64,000 bases of DNA from Paenibacillus crassostreae (GTDB taxonomy: Bacteria; Bacillota; Bacilli; Paenibacillales; Paenibacillaceae), in the NCBI RefSeq assembly GCF_001857945.1, contig NZ_CP017770.1:3844001-3908000 (forward strand), read 5' to 3'. The position numbers and the translations under genes were made by a program. How positions within the stretch are numbered: the first letter of the stretch is position 1; every line of letters starts with the position of its first letter. A model generated the notes under the pieces. The model saw only the letters and a program-made list of their open reading frames with translations, was not told the origin of the DNA and searched no databases. This document shows, in pieces, positions 1 through 11,449 of this stretch.

Positions 1-2184
<2,184 letters not shown>

Positions 2185-2201
2185 TAGGGAGATGAAATAA
2201 T

Positions 2202-3599
2202 ATGGCTAAGAAATCACCAGAATTAGAAGAATATAAATATGGGTTTCGCGATGAACATGAGTCTATTTTTAAGACAGGAAAAGGATTAACTCGTGAAGTT
2301 GTAATGGAAATATCTCGTATCAAGAACGAACCACAATGGATGCTTGATTTCCGTCTGAAGGCATTAGAAACATTCGAGAAAATGCCTATGCCTAATTTCG
2401 GTGGGAATATGGATGATTTGGATTTCAATGAAATTCAATATTTCGTAAGAGCTTCCGACAAACAAGGGAAAACATGGGAGGAAGTTCCTTCCGAAATCAA
2501 AGAAACTTTCGATAAACTTGGGATCCCTGAAGCTGAGCAGAAATTCCTAGCTGGAGTATCTGCCCAGTATGAATCAGAAGTAGTGTACCATAGCATGCAG
2601 AAGGACCTTGAAGATCAAGGCGTTATATTCATGGATATGGATACGGCACTTAGAGAACACCCAGAAATTGTTAAGGAATATATTAGTACTGTTATCCCTA
2701 CAGCAGATAACAAGTTCTCTGCTTTGAACAGTGCTGTATGGTCCGGAGGAAGCTTCATCTATGTACCTAAGGGCGTCAAATGTGAGATGCCACTACAAGC
2801 ATACTTCCGTATTAACTCTGAGAATATGGGACAATTCGAACGTACGTTGATTATCGCTGATGAAGATAGCCATGTACACTACGTAGAAGGCTGTACAGCT
2901 CCGGTATACAGTACGAATTCTCTACACAGTGCGGTAGTTGAGATCATCTGTAAGAAGAATGCGCGAGTGCGTTATACAACTATTCAGAACTGGGCACCAA
3001 ATATTTATAACTTAGTAACCAAACGTGCTGTTGCTGAAGAAAATGCAACAATGGAATGGGTAGATGGGAATATTGGATCTAAGTTGACCATGAAATATCC
3101 ATCTGTGGTTCTTAAAGGCCGTGGAGCAAAAGGAATGGTGCTATCCATTGCCATTGCAGGTAAAGGTCAACATCAGGATGCAGGGGCGAAAATGATTCAC
3201 TTAGCGCCAGATACGACATCTACGATTGTATCTAAGTCCATTAGTAAACATGGTGGTAAGGTAACTTATCGTGGCTTGGCTTCCTTCGGACGTCAAGCAG
3301 AAGGGGCTAAGTCTAATATCAAGTGTGATACATTGATCCTAGATAACGAATCCACTTCGGATACAATTCCATACAATGAGATCATGAATGACAACATTAC
3401 GCTGGAGCATGAAGCTACGGTATCTAAGGTATCAGAAGATCAACTCTTCTATCTAATGAGCCGTGGTCTTACAGATGCGGAAGCAACTCAAATGATCGTC
3501 ATGGGATTTATTGAGCCATTCACGAAGGAACTTCCAATGGAATATGCCGTAGAAATGAATCGTCTCATCAAGTTCGAGATGGAAGGTTCTATCGGGTAA
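2202..3599 (+). CDS. sufB: SufB Fe-S cluster scaffold protein
   Basis: A 465-residue protein of full SufB length. It has the N-terminal motif [12 protein letters not shown], the central beta-helix with conserved stretches such as [16 protein letters not shown] and [17 protein letters not shown], and the C-terminal [17 protein letters not shown]. SufB is the core scaffold of the SufBC2D complex. The start follows a GGGAGATGAAATAAT ribosome site. It is the last gene of the suf operon; a rho-independent terminator lies about 105 bases downstream. Confidence 0.97.
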   Translation: MAKKSPELEEYKYGFRDEHESIFKTGKGLTREVVMEISRIKNEPQWMLDFRLKALETFEKMPMPNFGGNMDDLDFNEIQYFVRASDKQGKTWEEVPSEIKETFDKLGIPEAEQKFLAGVSAQYESEVVYHSMQKDLEDQGVIFMDMDTALREHPEIVKEYISTVIPTADNKFSALNSAVWSGGSFIYVPKGVKCEMPLQAYFRINSENMGQFERTLIIADEDSHVHYVEGCTAPVYSTNSLHSAVVEIICKKNARVRYTTIQNWAPNIYNLVTKRAVAEENATMEWVDGNIGSKLTMKYPSVVLKGRGAKGMVLSIAIAGKGQHQDAGAKMIHLAPDTTSTIVSKSISKHGGKVTYRGLASFGRQAEGAKSNIKCDTLILDNESTSDTIPYNEIMNDNITLEHEATVSKVSEDQLFYLMSRGLTDAEATQMIVMGFIEPFTKELPMEYAVEMNRLIKFEMEGSIG

Positions 3600-3699
3600 T
3601 TAGCTAAAAATGTTTGTGTAACAACGTTTGTGAGCAGTTTGAATAGTGAGGAAAAATGTTCGTGCCGAATTCGTGCCGATTCAGATATTTCTCTTAAAT

Positions 3700-3990
3700 G
3701 TAGGAGGCGAACTTTAAAAGTTCGCCTTTTTCTTTTTTTCGTAATATCTAAGTAAGTGCCAGTGGTTGTTGCGATTTGTTTATGTCCCAATCGTTGAGAT
3801 ACGAATAATAAGCTCGCCCCAGATTCGAGTAAAAGTACAGCGTGTGTTTACCTGAATCCATGTGTACCTGTATATTCCACTTCAGACCTTTCGCAATAGT
3901 CTTGAATCAAATCACGAACCGTAGAAGATGTTAGATAGTTTCCTAGATAATTCCGAAAAATAATCCCATCATTATTTTTATGGAAGCTTA
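3700..3990 (-). pseudogene. Decayed tyrosine recombinase (phage integrase), C-terminal fragment
   Basis: On the minus strand one frame reads YTGTHGFR-stop-THAVLLLESGAS and then VSQRLGHKQIATTTGTYLDI. This matches the catalytic C-terminus of phage-type tyrosine recombinases (the HGFRHTHA box, the LGHxxIxTT box and the TY nucleophile). The position expected to be the catalytic-box histidine codon is now TAA, and no N-terminal or core-binding domain is found upstream. It is therefore a dead remnant of a former prophage or integrative element next to suf. Boundaries are approximate. Confidence 0.7.
3705..3740 (+). terminator. Terminator of the suf operon
   Basis: Perfect 8-bp stem AGGCGAAC (3705-3712) / GTTCGCCT (3720-3727) with a 7-base loop, followed by a T-rich run (3724-3739). 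It lies downstream of sufB and within the reading frame of the antisense integrase remnant. Confidence 0.85.
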
Positions 3991-4242
3991 CCTCTCTAAA
4001 GTCAGAAATCGCACAATACCAGACAACTAAAAGCAGGAGAGGGTACTCTTCGTATTCATCCAGATGGTTTTCTATCTACATATGTAATTGAAGATCCTGG
4101 GGGTGTGGAAAGAGGGTTCGCTTGGATGTCAAGAAGACATAGGAAAAATCATACAGGTGTCAAAGGGTAAGTGAGTAGTAAACACAAACTATGTAGTAGA
4201 AATCTCTTCTTTTATATAAAAAAATCACCTAATAAAAGGTGA
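3991..4242. other. Intergenic stretch with an orphan coding-like fragment
   Basis: A plus-strand frame is open from about 4000 to 4170 and ends at TAA. It has protein-like content (for example GFLSTYVIEDPGG) but no start codon or ribosome site. I do not recognise it; it is probably debris from the same event that left the integrase remnant. Confidence 0.3.
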
Positions 4243-4788
4243 TTAAACATGACTAGCTTTAAGTTCTCTAAGAATTAAAAGAACACCAATACCATACACA
4301 ATAGATATTGCTAAAGGTACAAGAGTGAATGCTTGATCAACAAGGAATCCACCTAAGATTAAGGAGGAAATACAGGTACCTAAAGTAACAAATAAATAAG
4401 CTTTGCTTTTATAAATCCACATGTAAGGCAGAAAATGAGAGCCTGCAAGTAAACCGATGGTGAAGGGAAGGTATTCAGGTATATTCATATACACAATTAT
4501 AAATACTGGTATATAAAAAGCTTGGGGAGCTGCAACTATTCCTCCTAAAGTACCTACAGGGTTGCCGGTAGTGAGTAAATTAACACCAAGAATTTTACTA
4601 ATTAGAATTCCAATAGGAAAAATGGCACCTAAGCCAAATATCCAAATTAAACGCACAGCTTCTATTGGAAAAACTAAGGGCATAAGGGTGAAAATTAAAA
4701 AGACAATTACGCCAGACAGCAAAATTGGGAACCCTTTTCTTGCTTCAAATATGATTTCTTTTTGTAATTCCTCAAGTGTTCTACTCAT
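4243..4788 (-). CDS. DUF7010-like integral membrane protein
   Basis: A 181-residue hydrophobic protein. I place the start at 4788 (MSRTLEELQKEI), where a GAGGAG ribosome site sits at the correct distance; the frame is open further upstream without a good site. A short polar N-terminus is followed by about six membrane segments, with the conserved-looking loop LLTTGNPVGTLGG near the middle and a basic spot in YMWIYKSKAY. From memory this pattern matches the DUF7010 family of unknown function. It is monocistronic, with AT-rich flanks. Confidence 0.6.
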   Translation of the reverse strand: MSRTLEELQKEIIFEARKGFPILLSGVIVFLIFTLMPLVFPIEAVRLIWIFGLGAIFPIGILISKILGVNLLTTGNPVGTLGGIVAAPQAFYIPVFIIVYMNIPEYLPFTIGLLAGSHFLPYMWIYKSKAYLFVTLGTCISSLILGGFLVDQAFTLVPLAISIVYGIGVLLILRELKASHV

Positions 4789-4859
4789 AAATGCACTCCT
4801 CAATAAGTCTAGTAGTCTAATTACAATAACATAGCAAAATTTCACTCAATTTACCATGA

Positions 4860-5101
4860 CAAATTAGAATCAAAACCAGAATTTAATGAACAATACGAAG
4901 ATATAGCGTAACACTTTAGGTGTGAAAAAGATTTGTGCTGGAAGATTAAATTTCTATAAGGAGAAATGACGGTGATCGAGCAGATGGAATGGATTTACAG
5001 ATAGATCACTGGATCGGTATAGGTTGGTCGTACTTTTTTACCAAAAAGAGTGATTTTTTTTGTTGATTTCGGTTGAAAGTTGAAGAAATATGCATAAATT
5101 A
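4860..5101. other. AT-rich intergenic DNA, no gene seen
   Basis: The region upstream of the minus-strand membrane gene and before the structured element. I see no convincing ORF, RNA gene or repeat here. Confidence 0.5.
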
Positions 5102-5273
5102 GCGCAGAGGACGGAACGATTTCGTAAAAAGCAATAGTGGTCGCCTAAAAGCTTTCCAAGGGAAAGCTACTTCGAAAGCATACACTGTCTCCGAATTCCA
5201 ACCGTTGAGCGGTTCCAATCCTGAAATTTGGAGACCACAGCGATTGGAGAAACGTACCGTTCGCGGAGCGTCC
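5102..5273. repeat. Structured intergenic element with imperfect inverted arms and two internal hairpins
   Basis: The outer arms pair imperfectly (ending GTGGTC at 5137-5142 against GACCAC at 5233-5238, and GGAACG against CGTACCGTTCG further out). Between them are a perfect hairpin AGCTTTCC-AAG-GGAAAGCT (5150-5168) and a second one AACCG-TTGAG-CGGTT (5200-5214). No ORF is present. The layout resembles dispersed repeat or MITE-like elements of Paenibacillus genomes; a structured RNA is an alternative. Confidence 0.4.
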
Positions 5274-5300
5274 CCTCAGAACACCTAACCTTCTCCTACA

Positions 5301-5352
5301 AAAAACAAAGGGGCGCCCCTAGCCATTTTCATGACTTATGGGACAGCCCCTT
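5301..5352 (-). terminator. Terminator of the minus-strand HD-GYP gene
   Basis: Read on the minus strand, AAGGGGC (5346-5352) pairs with GCCCCTT (5308-5314) around a loop with further CCC/GGG pairing, and is followed by a T-rich tract (TTTGTTTTTTGT). It lies 14 bases beyond the stop of the gene ending at 5366. Confidence 0.75.
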
Positions 5353-5365
5353 CTTGTAGAAATGA

Positions 5366-6400
5366 TTAAACGAGAATTCTCTCGATTGATAAATGGCTTT
5401 CAATGGATAGATCAATGAATATATCGTCGATCTGAACTAGAGGTCGAAAAAAATCAATATTATTATTCATGATGATCTTGCCGGATTTACCATTCGATAA
5501 GACGACATTTTTTCCGATGAAATTAGGAGTCATATGTCTAATTAAAGCTTGTGTAGGTTTGGGATTTAATTTACCGAAGCTAAGATCATAGATCTCTTTA
5601 AGGACGGTTAATAATGCTTGTTTAGACTGATATACTCGATGCGTAGTCATTGCGCTAAAAACATCAGCAACAGCTGTAATTTGTGAGAATGGATGTACAT
5701 TGTGTTTATTAACTCGTAGTGGATACCCAGTTCCATCATCACGTTCATGATGCTGCAGAGCAACTAGAGCAGATACTTCATCCAATGATGAATCACGAAT
5801 AATTTCATACCCATAAGTAGTATGAAGTTTTACAATTTCAAACTCTTCTGGAGTTAGTTTACCCGGCTTATTTAATATATCAGACGGAATCCTACATTTG
5901 CCGATATCATGTAAATATCCTGCTTTACCTGCTAAATAGGATTCCTTCTTAGAATAGCCAAGCCAAGTTGCTATGTAATAGGATAACATTCCTACTTGCA
6001 TGGAGTGGTGGTATGTATAATCATCATCCTGTTCAAGTACTAGTAATAAAGAAACAATATCTTTTTGTTCAACTAATTGATCAACTAAGGGATGCATAAT
6101 GTCCTCAACGACAGTATCGTTTACTTTCCCTGTACTCAGAGCTTCTAAATATATATTCTCAAATCCATCAATCGCTTGCGCTAGATGAGGTTTGACCTTG
6201 GATAAGGATTCTTCTTTTTTGGACGGTTGAACTTCAATGGGTAGTTCAACCTCTACAAATTCAACGTGATGCTTCAGTAATTTACTAATTTCTTCTGGCC
6301 CTAATTTTGTGTTTTTCTGTAGAACATGTAAACCATGAGCACTAAAAGTATCCGCTTGCAGAATATCTCCGGGTTTGAGATCTGTTACATGTACTCTCAA
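5366..6400 (-). CDS. HD-GYP domain protein, probable cyclic-di-GMP phosphodiesterase
   Basis: 344 residues when started at TTG 6400, which follows an AGAGGAG ribosome site; the upstream frame extension has no such site. The N-terminal ~60 residues (RVHVTDLKPGDIL) form the small domain often found before HD-GYP in Bacillales. The HD-GYP domain follows, with HDIGK (about 164-168), HHE (217-219) and GTGYP (223-227), the residues that hold the metal centre and define the GYP signature. Members degrade c-di-GMP or related dinucleotides. A short PilZ-like or SH3-like tail follows. It is divergent from the phosphoesterase gene at 6575, and a second HD-GYP gene lies 2.6 kb away. Confidence 0.85.
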   Translation of the reverse strand: MRVHVTDLKPGDILQADTFSAHGLHVLQKNTKLGPEEISKLLKHHVEFVEVELPIEVQPSKKEESLSKVKPHLAQAIDGFENIYLEALSTGKVNDTVVEDIMHPLVDQLVEQKDIVSLLLVLEQDDDYTYHHSMQVGMLSYYIATWLGYSKKESYLAGKAGYLHDIGKCRIPSDILNKPGKLTPEEFEIVKLHTTYGYEIIRDSSLDEVSALVALQHHERDDGTGYPLRVNKHNVHPFSQITAVADVFSAMTTHRVYQSKQALLTVLKEIYDLSFGKLNPKPTQALIRHMTPNFIGKNVVLSNGKSGKIIMNNNIDFFRPLVQIDDIFIDLSIESHLSIERILV

Positions 6401-6574
6401 GTGAAGTCTCCTCTCATAGAATGGTATAATATAGTAATCATAACAAGAAAAAAATGGATTTACAATAAATAATAGATAGCCTGTATTTGTAATTGAACAT
6501 ACCACAAAAATGTAGTAAATGGTATGATAATGACTGGTTATTATAGATATTATAGAGGAAGTGGAATTCACAAC

Positions 6575-8014
6575 ATGCCATCAATGGATAAGGATAGGCT
6601 AACAATACTACATACCAATGATATTCACAGTCACTTTGAAATGGTAAGTTCTATAGCTGCACTTGTCGGCAGAGAAAGAGAACTTGCTACAGATGGTGCT
6701 CTACTTCTGTTAGATATTGGTGATCATATGGATCGGATGGCTGTAGAAACGGAAGGTAGTGCTGGAAGAGCCAATGTGGATATTATAAATTTAACAAATT
6801 ATGATGCGATAACGATTGGGAATAATGAGGGTCTTACTTTTACACCAGATATGTTAGAGATAGCTTGCAGTGGTTTGCTATGTCCTGTCGTCTGTAGTAA
6901 TATACGTGAAATTCAAAGTGGACGTAGTCCGATCTGGATGAAGGAACACATTATTATTACGAAAGGTAATATAAAGATTGGGATTATAGGAGCAACGGCG
7001 CCATATCACGAGTTCTATAGATTGTTGGGTTGGGAAGCATTAGATCCGGAGATAGCATTAAAAGAGCAATTAACTCTATTGAGACCCCAAGTTGATATAA
7101 TCATAGTTCTGTCACATCTAGGTCTTCCTGCTGATCAGAAACTAGCTTCTAGATTAACAGGGATAGATCTTATTCTAGGCGGGCATACACATCACTTACT
7201 TGAGAAGCCTTTGCAGATAGGGAATACAACCATTTGTGGTGCTGGTAAATTCGGTCAACATGTTGGTAAAGTGATTATGGAACGACACCCAGACGGAACG
7301 TTCCGAGTGGTTCAAGGTGAATGTATTCTCGTTGATCCGAAGCAAAAGGATATAAACATCACCAATGCAACAGAGGTTCACAGAAAACAAGCAGTGAATG
7401 CTTTACAACGCGTAATTACAGTGATAAATGGTGATGTAATGTTGAATGAAGGAGATCAGGAATCTCCATTTGGTAATCTCTTAGCCCAATCATTACATCA
7501 ATTTACGAAGAGTGAGTTATCATTGGTTAATACAGGACAACTGTTGGGAAGTCTACCAGCGGGTGAAATAACGGCTGGAATACTGCATCAATTATGTCCT
7601 TCTCCTATAAATTCATGCGTACTGAAATTAAAAGGAAGTGATATTCGTTATACGTTAGAACAAAGTCTTCTGTCTGAATATAAAGAAAAGATGATTAAAG
7701 GATATGGATTTCGAGGAAATGTGTTGGGAAGTATTGCAATAGATGGTGGAACGGTTCTCTATGATGAATTTGAAATTCCTTTTCAGAAGATTAAGAGTAT
7801 CATTATAAACGGTATCCCCCTATGTGATGATCAGGAATATCTAGTTGGGACTATTGATATGTTTATTTTTGGTGGAGGTTATGAGAGAATTGCTAAGGGC
7901 AGAGATCGAAGGTTTATTCTTCCAGAATTCCTTAGGGATCTATTAAGCATTGAACTTCAACGACCAAGTAGTCTTAGAGAATGTCATGAAGTAAGATGGA
8001 ATAAGATACGTTAA
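6575..8014 (+). CDS. YunD-like 5'-nucleotidase-family metallophosphoesterase
   Basis: About 479 residues. The N-terminal calcineurin-like phosphoesterase domain shows ILHTNDIHSH (about 10-20), LDIGDHMDR, IGNNE, LSHLG and GGHTHH, the metal-binding blocks of this fold. The C-terminal half matches the 5'-nucleotidase C-terminal substrate domain (QLLGSLPAGEIT and similar). No signal peptide is evident, so it probably acts in the cytoplasm, unlike secreted UshA. I chose ATG 6575, 14 bases after GAGGAAG; an in-frame ATG at 6524 lacks a ribosome site and one at 6584 is also possible. The substrate cannot be told from sequence. Confidence 0.8.
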   Translation: MPSMDKDRLTILHTNDIHSHFEMVSSIAALVGRERELATDGALLLLDIGDHMDRMAVETEGSAGRANVDIINLTNYDAITIGNNEGLTFTPDMLEIACSGLLCPVVCSNIREIQSGRSPIWMKEHIIITKGNIKIGIIGATAPYHEFYRLLGWEALDPEIALKEQLTLLRPQVDIIIVLSHLGLPADQKLASRLTGIDLILGGHTHHLLEKPLQIGNTTICGAGKFGQHVGKVIMERHPDGTFRVVQGECILVDPKQKDINITNATEVHRKQAVNALQRVITVINGDVMLNEGDQESPFGNLLAQSLHQFTKSELSLVNTGQLLGSLPAGEITAGILHQLCPSPINSCVLKLKGSDIRYTLEQSLLSEYKEKMIKGYGFRGNVLGSIAIDGGTVLYDEFEIPFQKIKSIIINGIPLCDDQEYLVGTIDMFIFGGGYERIAKGRDRRFILPEFLRDLLSIELQRPSSLRECHEVRWNKIR

Positions 8015-8068
8015 AGTAATAAAACATAAGTGTAGTTATTATTTGGTAATAAAATAAAGGAGGAAAAA

Positions 8069-8902
8069 ATGGATATTATCACAGCTATAATTTTAGGAAT
8101 CGTGGAGGGGATTACGGAATTCATTCCAGTTTCTTCAACAGGACACATGATCTTAACATCGAAATTAATGGGGCACAACGACCAATCTGATGTAATGAAA
8201 ACATTTGAAATTGTAATTCAATTGGGAGCCATCCTTGCTATAGCAATTGTATACTGGAAACGGTTATTGAACTTGCTAGGATTTGATCGTAAGAAGACTA
8301 CTTCAATTCAGGGGATGCAACAGTCAAGTAAGAAATTAGATTTAATTCATGTTATTTTAGGGATAGCCCCAGCTCTAATTGTTGCTTTTTTTGCAAGAGA
8401 TTTTATCAAGAGCTTATTTAGTGCAAATACTGTGGTGTGGTCGTTAGTGGTAGGTGGGTTATTTATGATCTTCGCTGAATGGTTCAACAAAACCAAGGTG
8501 ACTATAACGTCACATGAGTTGGATGACATCACTTATAAGCAAGCATTTCTGATAGGTATATACCAGATTATATCAGTACTGTGGCCAGGGTTCTCTCGTT
8601 CAGGTTCCACGATTTCTGGTGGGATGTTGAGCGGTGTTAGTTATAAAGCATCAGCTGATTTTTCATTTTTGATAGCTATTCCAATAATGTGTGCTGCTGC
8701 CGGTTATGAATTACTTGATTCCTACCGATATTTTAATAGTGAGACTATTGGTGTCTTTATTGTTGGATTTTTAGTATCTTTTGTTGTTGCATATTTTGTA
8801 GTACTGGCTTTTATGAAACTTATACAGCGAATTAGCCTTACACATTTTGCTATATATCGATTTATATTAGCAGCAGTATTTTGGATATTTATATTGAATT
8901 AA
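8069..8902 (+). CDS. uppP: UppP (BacA) undecaprenyl-diphosphatase
   Basis: A 277-residue polytopic membrane protein of typical length. The two signature re-entrant motifs are present: EGITEFIPVSSTGHM near residue 13 and PGFSRSGSTISGG near residue 173. It dephosphorylates undecaprenyl pyrophosphate to recycle the lipid carrier for peptidoglycan synthesis and gives bacitracin tolerance when abundant. The ribosome site AAAGGAGG sits 5 bases before ATG. It lies between the phosphoesterase and an HD-GYP gene, all on the plus strand. Confidence 0.97.
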   Translation: MDIITAIILGIVEGITEFIPVSSTGHMILTSKLMGHNDQSDVMKTFEIVIQLGAILAIAIVYWKRLLNLLGFDRKKTTSIQGMQQSSKKLDLIHVILGIAPALIVAFFARDFIKSLFSANTVVWSLVVGGLFMIFAEWFNKTKVTITSHELDDITYKQAFLIGIYQIISVLWPGFSRSGSTISGGMLSGVSYKASADFSFLIAIPIMCAAAGYELLDSYRYFNSETIGVFIVGFLVSFVVAYFVVLAFMKLIQRISLTHFAIYRFILAAVFWIFILN

Positions 8903-8990
8903 TCCAATGGGTAAGACATATTCTCCTTGAATGGATTTATTAAATACGACGCAGACAGATCAGAACCATTCTTCAGGTAGGAGGATACGC

Positions 8991-10106
8991 ATGCGGTTAG
9001 TACCTGTTTCATTGCTTAAAGATGGGATGAAAATTGGTAAGAAAATTTATAGTATTGATGGCTTAACGCTATTAGCTGAAGGCGTAGAGTTAACGAGTGA
9101 TCTGATACGTAGATTGAAGCAAATTGATATTGGTTACGTATATATTCAAGATAAACGGACTGAGGATATTACGATTCCTGAGGTTCTACACGAAGAAACA
9201 CACCGTAAGGCGATGCAAGTGATTCGTACCAATTTTCAAAAAATATCTCAATCTACGAATCCTATTCGATCTATCGCTGGTTACAGTCATTTAGGAAGAG
9301 ATTTCTCAGCAGTAATGGAATCTATTCTAGATGATCTGAGTGAACAAGAATTACCGATGATTATGCTCATGGATATGAATAAAATAGATCATTTTTTATA
9401 TAAGCATTCATTGAATGTGTGTGTGTATACGTTAATTCTTGGCGCTGCTAGTGGGATGACCCGTGATCAGTTAAAGGTACTTGGCGTAGGGTCGTTGCTA
9501 CATGATATTGGAAAAACTCAGATTCCTGTTAAGATATTAATGAAACCTGGTAAGTTGGACGATGAAGAATATAACCTAATGAAATCACATACGGAAATTG
9601 GTTACAAAATATTGAAAGAAGAATCAGATATTCCATTACTTGCTGCACACTGTGCATTACAACATCATGAACGTTTAAATGGAACAGGTTATCCACGGGG
9701 ACTGAAAGGTACTGAAATTCATCAATTCGCACAAATTTTAGGATTAGCAGATTCGTTTGATGCTATGACATCACACCGGGTATATAAACCTGCAATGCTG
9801 CCCCATCAAGCAATGGATGTTTTGTATGCGGGCTCTGGCGTGCTGTTTGATCAACAAAAACTTGAAGTATTCCGTGACAATGTAGCTATTTATCCGCAAG
9901 GCATGAGTGTAAGGCTTAGTACAGGTGAAGCTGGAGTTGTATGTAAGGTAGACTCAAGTATGCCACATCGTCCAGTAGTTCGTATTTTGACTAGTGAATC
10001 AGGGGAAGAATTAAAGTCTCCTTATGATATTGATCTGACTCGTGTGCTTTCTACAGTAGTTACACATGTTGAGGGAATGGAATCTTTAAATTTAATAGTA
10101 GGGTAA
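8991..10106 (+). CDS. HD-GYP domain protein, probable cyclic-di-GMP phosphodiesterase
   Basis: 371 residues when started at ATG 8991, which has a TAGGAGG site; the ATG at 8931 does not. The N-terminal domain (MRLVPVSLLKDGM) matches the one in the minus-strand HD-GYP protein. The core has HDIGK (171-175), KPGKL, HHE (225-227) and GTGYP (231-235). The C-terminal ~60 residues look like a small beta domain. The two HD-GYP proteins share the same architecture and are probably paralogues, this one 27 residues longer. Both are likely second-messenger hydrolases. Confidence 0.87.
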   Translation: MRLVPVSLLKDGMKIGKKIYSIDGLTLLAEGVELTSDLIRRLKQIDIGYVYIQDKRTEDITIPEVLHEETHRKAMQVIRTNFQKISQSTNPIRSIAGYSHLGRDFSAVMESILDDLSEQELPMIMLMDMNKIDHFLYKHSLNVCVYTLILGAASGMTRDQLKVLGVGSLLHDIGKTQIPVKILMKPGKLDDEEYNLMKSHTEIGYKILKEESDIPLLAAHCALQHHERLNGTGYPRGLKGTEIHQFAQILGLADSFDAMTSHRVYKPAMLPHQAMDVLYAGSGVLFDQQKLEVFRDNVAIYPQGMSVRLSTGEAGVVCKVDSSMPHRPVVRILTSESGEELKSPYDIDLTRVLSTVVTHVEGMESLNLIVG

Positions 10107-10296
10107 TGAAATTGAAGGTTAGACCAATGAAACTGCGATAACGATATAGACCATTTGGAAAGTGGGAGATTATATTAACCGCTACGGATGGGTATCGTTT
10201 TACGTGGTTTCTTTGTAATGAGAATTCTCTTCGTGATATTATAATAACTAAATTGATTTTAAATTGATTCTAATAAAGAAAATTAAGGTGGTAAAT

Positions 10297-11433
10297 ATGA
10301 TTATTGAAAATGTCGATCGCTTAAACTCACAACAAATATCGCCTAGTTATGATCCTTGGGAACCTATAAATTCTCTAAGAAAATATGGTCAACATGTTCT
10401 GACAAGTGTGGAGATGACAGTTACTCATCTATGTAATATGCGTTGTGAACATTGTGCCGTAGGCGATATGCTTGTTATGAAAGAGACGGATTCCCTCTCA
10501 TTGGATCTTATGTTAAGAAGATTAGATGAGGTTGAGCATTTAGAAACGATTAGTATGACTGGAGGAGAACCTCTATTTCGCAAACAAACTGTGGATGAGA
10601 TCATCGTCCCTCTTTTGAAATATGCACAAGAACGTGGAATCAAAACTCAGATTAATTCTAACCTCACTATGGGTATGGATCGTTATGAGCAACTCTTGCC
10701 TTATCTTGATGTGATGCATATGTCTTTTAACTACTTGAATGGTGATGACTTCCATGAAGTTGGGTTTGCCAATACCGCACATCCTGTAAGTAAAGAGGCA
10801 GCATATCGTCTTTATGATACGATGATTGAGAATACGCGCAAACTAAGTGATGCAGGCATGTATATATCAGCGGAATCTATGATAAATTATCGAACACATA
10901 CCAAATTAGATAAGATACACCAATTGATTGTAGATATGGGTTGTCAGCGACATGAAGTTCATCCTATGTATGCATCAAACTTCGCTTCTAGCCTACCTGT
11001 ATTATCTTTAGATGATATGCGTAAGGCTATACATCTGTTACTTGATTCACGTGATGAGAATGTATGGATGTTGTTCGGAACGCTTCCGTTCTATGCTTGC
11101 AGTTTTGCTGATGAGGATTTGAAACTTCTCCGTCGTTTACAAGAATCCAAGAATATTACTGTTCGAAATGATCCTGATGGTCGAAATCGTGTGAATGTGA
11201 ATTTATTTACTGGGGATGTTTATGTTACTGATTTTGCAGACATCCCTCCTTTTGGGAATATTAAGAACCAAGCGCTTGATGATGTTTTTAGCAAATGGTT
11301 GAATGGTCATCCTTTGAATCAAAAAGTGAATTGTTACTGTGATGCAGTAGGTTGCTGTGGTCCTAACCTGCTAGTGGCTGATATGTATTATAAAGATGTG
11401 AACTTCAAGCTTAGAACAGCAAACAGTTTATAG
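10297..11433 (+). CDS. yfkAB: YfkAB-type radical SAM protein
   Basis: 378 residues from ATG 10297 (AAGGTGG site 5 bases upstream). The radical SAM cluster motif CNMRCEHC (C46, C50, C53) follows the first strand, and SMTGGEPLF gives the SAM-binding GGE block. The C-terminus carries a second cysteine-rich patch, CYCDAVGCCGPN, typical of the YfkAB family and suggesting an auxiliary cluster. The reaction is unknown; members are called radical SAM/CxCxxxxC proteins. About 190 bases upstream carry no other gene, and the next gene starts 16 bases downstream. Confidence 0.82.
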   Translation: MIIENVDRLNSQQISPSYDPWEPINSLRKYGQHVLTSVEMTVTHLCNMRCEHCAVGDMLVMKETDSLSLDLMLRRLDEVEHLETISMTGGEPLFRKQTVDEIIVPLLKYAQERGIKTQINSNLTMGMDRYEQLLPYLDVMHMSFNYLNGDDFHEVGFANTAHPVSKEAAYRLYDTMIENTRKLSDAGMYISAESMINYRTHTKLDKIHQLIVDMGCQRHEVHPMYASNFASSLPVLSLDDMRKAIHLLLDSRDENVWMLFGTLPFYACSFADEDLKLLRRLQESKNITVRNDPDGRNRVNVNLFTGDVYVTDFADIPPFGNIKNQALDDVFSKWLNGHPLNQKVNCYCDAVGCCGPNLLVADMYYKDVNFKLRTANSL

Positions 11434-11449
11434 AAAAGAGGGGTTCTTA

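Noticed and set aside
4000..4170. Real gene downstream of the integrase remnant
   Set aside because: Open frame but no start codon or ribosome site and no family recognised; listed only as intergenic debris.
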